Assembly: GCA_003663565.1 (NCBI GenBank)
Contig: QMTT01000076.1
Span: forward strand, 1-5,578
Direction: 5' to 3'
Length of the DNA stretch: 5,578 bases
From: Thermoplasmata archaeon
GTDB taxonomy: Archaea; Thermoplasmatota; B47-G6; B47-G6B; 47-G6
A program made the position numbers and the translations under genes. The stretch's first letter is position 1, and each line of letters starts with the position of its first letter. The notes below the pieces were generated by a model that was not told where the DNA came from, did not search any database, and was given only the letters and a program-made list of their open reading frames with translations. This document shows, piece after piece, positions 1-4,994 of the stretch.

Positions 1-58
1 AAATTAATACCCCGAAAAGAGCACAACCCACTCCTACGATAAGAATGCCAATCCCCAT
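1..58 (-). CDS. Probable membrane protein, N-terminal fragment cut by window edge
   Basis: On the minus strand an ATG at 58-56 opens a frame that stays open to the left edge. It encodes M followed by GIGILIVGVGCALFGVLI, a continuous glycine-rich hydrophobic stretch long enough to span a membrane. The same frame also runs back to a TTG at 82-80 before meeting TAA stops, so the start is uncertain. No Shine-Dalgarno sequence precedes the ATG. A TATA-like CTTTTAAT lies at 98-91, about 27 bases upstream of a plausible transcription start near 68, which would leave a very short leader. The other minus-strand frames are broken by stops or give charged, unstructured peptides. Only 19 codons are visible, so no family or function can be given, and the call rests on hydrophobicity and promoter placement alone. 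Confidence 0.35.
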   Translation of the reverse strand, partial: MGIGILIVGVGCALFGVLI

Positions 59-126
59 GAGATCATGAGAATAGAAAGGCAAGAATTAGGATTAAAAGTC
101 ATCGAATGCTCATGAATGCTTCCCCG

Positions 127-142
127 TAGGGAGAAATCCCTA
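127..142. repeat. Small hairpin with GAAA loop
   Basis: TAGGGA (127-132) and TCCCTA (137-142) are perfect inverted repeats around the four bases GAAA. Transcribed from the plus strand this would be a 6-bp stem capped by a GNRA-type tetraloop, a stable class of RNA loop. There is no U-tract directly after it, so it does not look like a terminator. Whether it is transcribed is unknown, and a stem this short can arise by chance. Confidence 0.4.
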
Positions 143-270
143 TTACAATCCTCAGTGTGATTAATGAACAAACATATAATTTAGGTATGCAATAATTCCA
201 AAATAATATATTTACCCTTTTTGGTAGAGGATATTCTTTCTTAGTATATGGTATTCTTGTAACACTTAAC

Positions 271-290
271 ACTGAAAAATACTGAAAAAT
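271..290 (+). repeat. Perfect tandem repeat, 2 x 10 bp
   Basis: The decamer ACTGAAAAAT occurs twice with no gap, at 271-280 and 281-290, ending 7 bases before the GNAT Shine-Dalgarno sequence. The 10-bp period is close to one helical turn, so the copies present the same bases on one face of the DNA, as paired regulator half-sites often do. It could equally be replication slippage in AT-rich DNA. The repeat itself is certain; any function is a guess. Confidence 0.6.
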
Positions 291-297
291 ATTTTGA

Positions 298-304
298 GAG
301 GTGA
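298..304 (+). promoter_or_regulatory. Shine-Dalgarno sequence of the GNAT gene
   Basis: GAGGTGA matches the complement of the archaeal 16S rRNA 3' end. It is followed after one base by ATG at 306, an unusually tight spacing. It lies downstream of the in-frame TTG at 294, which argues against that TTG as the start. Confidence 0.55.
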
Positions 305-305
305 A

Positions 306-800
306 ATGTCCAGCGAAGACATAATACCTGCGAACATAGTAATAAGGAAGGTTGATGAGTCCTTAGTAGAAAGCTTCTACAGGGTTTACAAGGAAGCATA
401 TTTTAGGTTAGGACTTGAAGAATATGCGTATACCACTAAATCAAGCATCGTTGGATACTTTTGGTGGCTCATAAACAGAGACCGCGATGGATTTAGGGTT
501 GCAGAAATGCATGGAATTCCTGTAGGATTTGTTGCATGTGATGCAAACTGGTACAGTAAATATGAGGGAGACTACGTCGCTGAAGTGCATGAAATAGTAG
601 TGCATCCAGACTATCAAGGTCTTGGAATAGGAAGAAGACTTATGGAAGCAGCACTAAACTATGGAAAAAGTCGTGGAAGAAAAGTCTCTGAACTATGGGT
701 TGGTGTGGAAAATCACAACGCTAGGAGGTTTTACAAAAGACTTGGATTTGAGGAGCGTGAGATAAAGGGAATATGGTTGAGGATGGTCAAAAGACTATAA
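306..800 (+). CDS. GNAT-family N-acetyltransferase
   Basis: This 164-residue protein should transfer an acetyl group from acetyl-CoA to an amine; its size is typical of a single-domain cytoplasmic GNAT enzyme. The diagnostic motif A is clear: a beta strand EIVVHP (96-101) runs into the acetyl-CoA pyrophosphate loop QGLGIG (104-109), followed by the helix RRLMEAALNYG. Motif B is also recognisable at about 134-148, with the usual asparagine and aromatic pattern VEN...ARRFYKRLGF. The order and spacing are like RimI/Ard1 and other small acetyltransferases, but nothing separates a protein N-terminal acetylase from a small-molecule one. The N-terminal half has an aromatic stretch (GYFWWLI, about 50-56) that may line the substrate pocket. 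The ATG at 306 was chosen because a Shine-Dalgarno sequence lies just before it; an in-frame TTG at 294 would add four residues but has no such site upstream. The gene stands alone and is convergent with the HAD gene, so the context gives no substrate. Confidence 0.9.
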   Translation: MSSEDIIPANIVIRKVDESLVESFYRVYKEAYFRLGLEEYAYTTKSSIVGYFWWLINRDRDGFRVAEMHGIPVGFVACDANWYSKYEGDYVAEVHEIVVHPDYQGLGIGRRLMEAALNYGKSRGRKVSELWVGVENHNARRFYKRLGFEEREIKGIWLRMVKRL

Positions 801-826
801 GTTTTGTTCTCAAAGCAGCTTATAGT
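794..826. terminator. Inverted repeat between convergent genes, possible terminator
   Basis: ACTATAAG (794-801) and CTTATAGT (819-826) form a perfect 8-bp inverted repeat with a 17-base loop. The left arm contains the GNAT stop codon TAA (798-800). On the plus strand it is followed by a T-rich run at about 831-850, consistent with U-tract-driven archaeal termination. On the minus strand no T-run follows, so it serves the rightward GNAT transcript better. The stem is AT-rich and weak at high temperature, so the T-run may matter more than the hairpin. Confidence 0.4.
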
Positions 827-830
827 GTCA

Positions 831-1532
831 TTACTTCTTTTTAATAATTTTTAGTAGATCACTTATCTTAGGTATCACGTAGGCCTCATGATTTCCTATT
901 ATGATCACATTCTTGACCTTAGGATCTATGAGTACACCTACTGCTCTAGATCCAAGGGCTCCAGAGAAATCCTCATATATGCTGTCTCCCACGTGCATAA
1001 GCTCCTTTGGATTGTTCAGATTGAAATATCTCATGACAAGTGTAAATGCTTCCTTTTGGGGTTTTGAGGTTCCTATCTCATCAGCGTAGAACTGCACGTC
1101 AATGTAATCTCCAAGACCTGTTCGCTCTATGATTATCCTCGTGAAACTTCCAGGCCAAAACAGGACATTTCCAAGTATGGCTGTATTTAAACCTAATTCT
1201 TTAACTTCCTTAGCTACTTCAAGAGCACCTTCCATAAGCGCTTTTTCTGGGGCTATGCTATATGTAGCTCTTGCCATAGATCTCCTAAGTACTTCTATAG
1301 GTATTCCCGTCTCATTAGACATCACTTGTAATGACTGTTCGATTATTTTCTTGTTATCGAAAAGTCCCTGTCTTCTCATTTCCTTTGTCTTATTATACGC
1401 CTGTATTAGCTCTTCTATAGTGCTTTTCAGATCCCTTCCTATGATAGAGCTGATATGCTTAGAAACCTCAACATAAAACTCCTCTATGTTTAATAGAGTT
1501 CCCCACACATCAAAACATACAACCTTTACCAT
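831..1532 (-). CDS. HAD-superfamily hydrolase (haloacid dehalogenase-like)
   Basis: This 233-residue protein has all four HAD motifs in order. Motif I is FDVWGTLL with the nucleophile Asp8. Motif II is near ILGN (Asn122 in place of the usual Ser/Thr). The motif III lysine is Lys157 in GTSKPQKEAF. Motif IV is VGDSIYED with acidic residues Asp183 and Asp188. A mostly helical stretch between motifs I and II (about 15-100) fits a type-1 cap domain. Such enzymes form an aspartyl intermediate and mostly hydrolyse phosphate esters, some dehalogenating 2-haloacids. The position two after the nucleophile is Trp10 rather than the Asp normal in phosphatases, so the reaction is uncertain. The ATG at 1532 is preferred because AGGAGGGGG lies six bases upstream; an in-frame TTG at 1565 would add 11 residues encoded across that site. 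The gene is convergent with the GNAT gene and divergent from the MBL gene, with which it seems to share a promoter element. Confidence 0.88.
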   Translation of the reverse strand: MVKVVCFDVWGTLLNIEEFYVEVSKHISSIIGRDLKSTIEELIQAYNKTKEMRRQGLFDNKKIIEQSLQVMSNETGIPIEVLRRSMARATYSIAPEKALMEGALEVAKEVKELGLNTAILGNVLFWPGSFTRIIIERTGLGDYIDVQFYADEIGTSKPQKEAFTLVMRYFNLNNPKELMHVGDSIYEDFSGALGSRAVGVLIDPKVKNVIIIGNHEAYVIPKISDLLKIIKKK

Positions 1533-1538
1533 AGTGTT

Positions 1539-1547
1539 CCCCCTCCT
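1539..1547 (-). promoter_or_regulatory. Shine-Dalgarno sequence of the HAD gene
   Basis: On the minus strand AGGAGGGGG ends six bases before the ATG at 1532-1530. This strong site decides the start in favour of the ATG over the in-frame TTG at 1565. Confidence 0.8.
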
Positions 1548-1581
1548 AGTGATTCCCTTAAACAACTCAAATGGGAAGGTT

Positions 1582-1593
1582 ATTTAATTAAAT
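1582..1593. promoter_or_regulatory. Palindromic TATA-like element shared by divergent HAD and MBL genes
   Basis: ATTTAATTAAAT is a perfect 12-bp palindrome, so it reads the same on both strands and resembles the archaeal box A. A transcription start 25-27 bases away would fall near 1613 for the rightward MBL gene and near 1561 for the leftward HAD gene. That leaves leaders of roughly 30 bases in each direction, each carrying a Shine-Dalgarno sequence. It is the most AT-rich point of this 110-bp intergenic region and the only good candidate for either gene. Placement and symmetry are seen in the sequence; use as a bidirectional promoter is inferred. Confidence 0.6.
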
Positions 1594-1631
1594 TGTAGTT
1601 TTCGACATTCAAAATAATGCAAGACCTTTGC

Positions 1632-1638
1632 AGGTGAT
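1632..1638 (+). promoter_or_regulatory. Shine-Dalgarno sequence of the MBL gene
   Basis: AGGTGAT is followed after four bases by ATG at 1643. It overlaps an in-frame ATG at 1637 and lies downstream of an in-frame TTG at 1628, so the ATG at 1643 is the best start. Confidence 0.7.
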
Positions 1639-1642
1639 GACT

Positions 1643-2554
1643 ATGATCCATAGAATCACGGACCATGTGTATATGGTAGATCTTGAAACAGGTGGGTATA
1701 AAGGAGGAATTGCGTCATACGTTATCGTGGGCGAAGAAGGTATGGCAGTAATAGATACTGGCCCCAAATGTTCAGTAGATAACTTGATCAAAGACCTAAG
1801 CATTATAGGAGATCTTAAGGACGTGAAGTACGTCATAGCAACCCATATTCACCTCGATCACTTCGGAGGCGCGGCTACTAGTCTTAAATCATTAGAAAAC
1901 GCAAATATTCTTGTTCACCCTCGTGGAAGAAAACATCTCATTAATCCAGAAAAGCTTTGGATGGCCACTAAAAAAGCTATAGGAGATATTGCTGAATTTT
2001 ATGGGAGACCTGACAACGCTCCTGAAGATAGAGTTTTAGAGGTCAAAGATAATGAGGAAATAGCTCTAGGTGACGTATCTATACGTGTTATATACACTCC
2101 TGGGCATGCTCCTCATCATGTGTCTTACTATGTTACGCCAGACAGTGTGTTGATTACAGGAGATTCTGTTGGGATATATCATGTAGGGATGCTTCATCCC
2201 GTCTCGCTTTATCCTTTTGATATGGAGAGCGCTCTGAGGAGCCTGGATAAGATGATCGAAGTTAAGCCAAAATATGTAGTATTCTCTCACTTTGGCATGG
2301 ACACAAGTGGGGAGAAGATTTTAATGAGAGGTAAGGAGAAGCTAATAAAGTGGTACGAGATGATAAAGGATCTAATATTGTCAGGGAACGGCTTTGAGGA
2401 TATCTATAGAAGGATTCTTGAGTCAGATGCTGAACTTAGGAAAATAGTAGAGAACAGAGAGAAGATACCATATTTTAAAGGAAGCGGCAAGAGGTGCGTG
2501 TTTGGCATGTATATGGCCATAAAGGAAAAACTTGATACCACGTTAAACGCTTGA
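1643..2554 (+). CDS. Metallo-beta-lactamase-fold hydrolase
   Basis: This 303-residue protein has the two-metal site of the superfamily. THIHLDH (67-73) gives His68, His70, Asp72 and His73. TPGHAPHH holds His155, GDS holds Asp174 as the bridging carboxylate, and SHFG holds His216 as the last ligand. IDTG (37-40) is the usual early strand-loop. With these ligands complete, a soluble, probably zinc-dependent hydrolase is expected, of the glyoxalase II/LACTB2-like broad group rather than a true beta-lactamase. After His216 about 85 residues, mostly predicted helical, form a C-terminal extension (about 220-303) that could recognise the substrate, much as LACTB2-like proteins carry a C-terminal helical domain. 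The start is set by the Shine-Dalgarno sequence at 1632-1638; earlier in-frame TTG (1628) and ATG (1637) codons would add five or two residues. The gene is divergent from the HAD gene, and its last 12 bases overlap the end of the ABC ATPase gene. The substrate is unknown. Confidence 0.9.
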   Translation: MIHRITDHVYMVDLETGGYKGGIASYVIVGEEGMAVIDTGPKCSVDNLIKDLSIIGDLKDVKYVIATHIHLDHFGGAATSLKSLENANILVHPRGRKHLINPEKLWMATKKAIGDIAEFYGRPDNAPEDRVLEVKDNEEIALGDVSIRVIYTPGHAPHHVSYYVTPDSVLITGDSVGIYHVGMLHPVSLYPFDMESALRSLDKMIEVKPKYVVFSHFGMDTSGEKILMRGKEKLIKWYEMIKDLILSGNGFEDIYRRILESDAELRKIVENREKIPYFKGSGKRCVFGMYMAIKEKLDTTLNA

Positions 2555-3472
2555 TAAAAGCTCTTTATTTACGTTGAATCTCACGCGTTCACCAATACCT
2601 ATTCTTTTATAGTATGCACATTCTAAAATGCCTTCTCCATCCTCTACTTCTATTCTCAAGAGCCAGTAACCCCTTTTCTTTATGCACTCCACAACTCTTC
2701 CAGAGAACTCCCCTTCGTTTTCTATCCTTACAGCTTCCGGTGGAAATCTATACATCTTATCTCCTAAGACCACAAAATTATGTCTGAGAAATTTCGCCCC
2801 TAGAGATGTCCTTGGCCGCTCATACACGTCCTCTGTTTTTCCAAATTCGATGATCCTCCCTTGGGTTATTATGGCTAGATAATCCGAGATTGTTAAGGCT
2901 TCGTCCTGATCGTGTGTAACATGTATAACTGTAATCCCTAGCTCTCTGAGGATCTTTGTTAGATCTCGTATGAGGGATTCCTTTATGATTGCATCAAGAT
3001 GTGCAAATGGCTCATCAAGAAGTAGGATTTCGGGTTCTGTTATAAGAGCCCTAGCTATTGCTACTCTCTGCTGCTCACCTCCGGACATTTGCTCTGGATA
3101 TCTATCAAGCACGTGCTCTATGTCAAGCATTCTCGCGAGATCTCTTATTTTTTCCTTTGGGCATTTCCTCAATGGTAGGCATATGTTTTCTCTGCCTTTC
3201 ATCGTTGGTATTAATGCAGGATTCTGGAAGACCATTGATATGGGTCTTTTCCAAGGGGGTATCTCTGTGAAGTCTTTACCAAGTATGTATACTTTGCCCT
3301 GATCTGGTGTTATGAGACCAGCAATTATCTTCAGAAGAGTAGTCTTCCCACTGCCCGATGGTCCTAAAATTGTCGTTATCTTTTTGGCAGGAAAACCTAA
3401 GCTTACTTTGTCTAGGGCTCTTATCTTTCCAAAGTGTTTCGATACGTTAACGAGCTCGACACTATACTCCAA
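2543..3472 (-). CDS. ABC importer ATPase with TOBE-like C-terminus, probable thiamine transporter
   Basis: This 309-residue cytoplasmic ATPase powers the importer encoded just upstream. The motifs are complete: Walker A GPSGSGKTT (37-45), Q-loop Gln83 in VFQNP, signature MSGGEQQR (129-136), Walker B with D-loop ILLLDEP...HLD (149-160), and switch His187 in HVTHD. From about 235 to the end follows a beta-rich tail with the PPEAVRI start and the GRV/G..V pattern of a TOBE/MOI regulatory domain, as in CysA, PotA and FbpC. Bacterial ThiQ is shorter (about 230 residues) and lacks this tail, so the ATPase is mosaic relative to E. coli thiBPQ. The start is a TTG at 3472: the frame immediately gives the canonical VELVNVSKHFG N-terminus, and AGGAGG lies eight bases upstream. 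The gene overlaps the permease gene by 11 bp and the convergent MBL gene by 12 bp at its end. ATPase function is certain; the substrate comes from the neighbours. Confidence 0.93.
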   Translation of the reverse strand: MEYSVELVNVSKHFGKIRALDKVSLGFPAKKITTILGPSGSGKTTLLKIIAGLITPDQGKVYILGKDFTEIPPWKRPISMVFQNPALIPTMKGRENICLPLRKCPKEKIRDLARMLDIEHVLDRYPEQMSGGEQQRVAIARALITEPEILLLDEPFAHLDAIIKESLIRDLTKILRELGITVIHVTHDQDEALTISDYLAIITQGRIIEFGKTEDVYERPRTSLGAKFLRHNFVVLGDKMYRFPPEAVRIENEGEFSGRVVECIKKRGYWLLRIEVEDGEGILECAYYKRIGIGERVRFNVNKELLSSV

Positions 3473-4979
3473 CCTCAGAGCCTCCTACTTCTTTCCTTCT
3501 TATGATAGCAAGTGATAGGGTTGACGAAAGTACTATTATAAGCAGTGAGACCATGGAAGCCTCAAGAAATTTCCTCGAACTCGTCAATCTATAGACCATG
3601 ACTGATAGAGTTTCATAGGATCTCTGATAGAGCATATATGTTGCCCCAAACTCCCCAATGCTTACCACGAGGGAAAACATTACTGCAGTCACAAATGACT
3701 CAAATATGAGCGGAATGTACACGTCTAAGTAATACCTTAAGCCTCTGACATTATATAGCCTACAGACGTCCAATATCTCTTTGGGGACTCTAGTCCTTCC
3801 TACATAGATGTTTGTAGCCACTAAAGGAAGAGCCACTAAAGCATGTGCTGTGGGAATAAGGATCCATGTGGGGATTTTGTCAGAGTATAACGCGTATAAA
3901 CCAAGTCCTAAGACAACAGAGCTTGCGAAGAGAGGTGCGTAAGAAAGCCTTAAAGAAATGAAATTACTTGATGCCAAAGATCCAACTAGTACAGCAATTG
4001 TTGTAGCTAAAAGTGCAAAGTAGAGCGTGTTTAATAGTGCCCTTATAATCCTGAAGCTCGTTAGAACTGCTAATGCCTTAAGTGTGAAAACGCCACTAAC
4101 AGGATCATAAAACGCATGGAAGACCATGCTTGCTACTGGAACGAGCTCATATATCAAATAGAGAACAGGTATAGGAAGATATCTCATGTCCTTTCTGAGC
4201 TCTCCTATACCAGGAGGCATTGCACGCTCATATTTCTTTAACGTGAAAATGACGATAGCAACGATAAGTACTTGTATGAGGGCCATAAATGCCCCGAGAC
4301 CATAGTTGTTAAGAATCCTTGTAGTATAATATATGTATACTTCAATTGTCCAGTATTTAGGACCGCCTAATGTTAGGGGTATTGCAAAGGACGTGAAACA
4401 GTACACAAATGCAAGCATCCATGAGGAAACAATTGCTGGAGCCAGAAGTTTTAGAAGCGTATAATAATATTTGGTTCTATGTCTCATCCCATAGAACTCA
4501 AGAGAGTCTAGGAGGTCTCTACTTATTGAACATAGTGCGTTATGTATATATAAATATCCAAGGGGTGCGTTGTAGAACACATGTGCTGCTATTATTCCCC
4601 AAAAACCCATTCCTAGAGGAATACCTCTTATTCCATATGTCATGTAAAAGCTCGTTGCAACTACTGTTGATGGCATCATGAAGGCTATAAAGCTTATTAC
4701 CCTAAGGAGTTTCGAAAGCCTTCTCGAGGTCTTCAGAGCAGAATATGCGACCAAACCTCCAATGACTATAGATATAGTAGCAGAAAGTGCTGCCTGTTTA
4801 AAGGAAAATACTAGCGCATCTATAAAGAGCCATGAGTACTTTCCGAAGATGGCTTCATATGCATCCCTTAATGTGGTTTTAGATGCAAGAAATCCTAAAG
4901 GAAAAAACAGAAACAGGGCAAGAAAGATAACTAATATAGATATACTTACCATGTCTTTGTATTTTCTATAGACATCCAA
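3462..4979 (-). CDS. thiP: Two-domain ABC importer permease, ThiP-like
   Basis: This 505-residue membrane protein is a fusion of two permease halves with about 12 predicted membrane segments, the usual build of ThiP and FbpB-type permeases. Segments run at roughly 11-31, 54-80, 94-115, 127-147, 182-205, 229-246, 268-290, 313-338, 348-365, 371-391, 426-450 and 473-494. The first half has an EAA-type coupling loop at about 158-182 (D-x5-G then KLLAPAI). The second has one at about 404-425 (D-x5-N then VYIPLI), where Asn410 replaces the conserved glycine. IGEFGATYML at 441-450 and the following TLSVMVYRL resemble the matching part of E. coli ThiP as I remember it. The start is a TTG at 4979 with GGGAGG seven bases upstream. 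The gene begins 15 bp after the binding-protein gene, and its end overlaps the ATPase gene, indicating one transcript. The thiamine assignment leans on the adjacent ThiB-like protein; another organic or iron-type substrate is possible. Confidence 0.85.
   Translation of the reverse strand: MDVYRKYKDMVSISILVIFLALFLFFPLGFLASKTTLRDAYEAIFGKYSWLFIDALVFSFKQAALSATISIVIGGLVAYSALKTSRRLSKLLRVISFIAFMMPSTVVATSFYMTYGIRGIPLGMGFWGIIAAHVFYNAPLGYLYIHNALCSISRDLLDSLEFYGMRHRTKYYYTLLKLLAPAIVSSWMLAFVYCFTSFAIPLTLGGPKYWTIEVYIYYTTRILNNYGLGAFMALIQVLIVAIVIFTLKKYERAMPPGIGELRKDMRYLPIPVLYLIYELVPVASMVFHAFYDPVSGVFTLKALAVLTSFRIIRALLNTLYFALLATTIAVLVGSLASSNFISLRLSYAPLFASSVVLGLGLYALYSDKIPTWILIPTAHALVALPLVATNIYVGRTRVPKEILDVCRLYNVRGLRYYLDVYIPLIFESFVTAVMFSLVVSIGEFGATYMLYQRSYETLSVMVYRLTSSRKFLEASMVSLLIIVLSSTLSLAIIRRKEVGGSEVGV
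3481..3486 (-). promoter_or_regulatory. Shine-Dalgarno sequence of the ABC ATPase gene
   Basis: AGGAGG on the minus strand, inside the last codons of the permease gene, ends eight bases before the TTG at 3472. It supports TTG as the start and suggests the ATPase is translated from the same mRNA as the permease. Confidence 0.75.
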
Positions 4980-4986
4980 GATAAGG

Positions 4987-4992
4987 CCTCCC
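4987..4992 (-). promoter_or_regulatory. Shine-Dalgarno sequence of the permease gene
   Basis: GGGAGG on the minus strand lies just after the binding-protein stop codon and seven bases before the TTG at 4979. It fixes an otherwise doubtful start, since no ATG occurs near the beginning of the frame before residue 10. Confidence 0.8.
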
Positions 4993-4994
4993 GG

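Larger units (their letters stand above)
59..305. promoter_or_regulatory. Divergent non-coding region upstream of the GNAT gene
   Basis: No convincing coding frame is seen here on either strand. The region is AT-rich, especially from about 170 onward. It holds a small perfect hairpin at 127-142, a short direct repeat of GAATGCT at 104-110 and 114-120, and a tandem 10-bp repeat at 271-290 just ahead of the GNAT ribosome binding site. Possible TATA elements for the GNAT gene are the AT-rich run at 203-213 (AATAATATATTTA) and AGTATAT near 243-249. Neither is clearly better, and neither sits at a decisive distance from the start. A promoter for the leftward fragment may lie near 98-91. Confidence 0.45.

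Noticed and set aside
212..225. TACC...GGTA inverted repeat around a T-run as a terminator
   Set aside because: The stem is only four pairs and the T-run lies in the loop, so it does not fit a terminator.
1129..1476. Long plus-strand open frame of 115 codons inside the HAD gene
   Set aside because: It lies wholly antisense to a gene with clear catalytic motifs, shows no motif of its own, and has no ribosome site.
1632..1645. GGTGATGA resembling a box C of a C/D-box guide RNA
   Set aside because: It is explained as the Shine-Dalgarno sequence plus start codons of the MBL gene; no matching D box or guide arrangement was seen around it.
1609..1836. Minus-strand open frame across the start of the MBL gene
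   Set aside because: It overlaps the conserved N-terminal strands of the MBL protein and its promoter region, and has no recognisable domain.
2970..3302. Plus-strand open frame of 110 codons opposite the ABC ATPase
   Set aside because: It is the antisense shadow of the signature and Walker B region and has no coding features.
4678..4971. Plus-strand open frames opposite the permease N-terminal half
   Set aside because: They mirror membrane-segment codons of the permease; the permease is well supported by its ribosome site, coupling loops and operon position.
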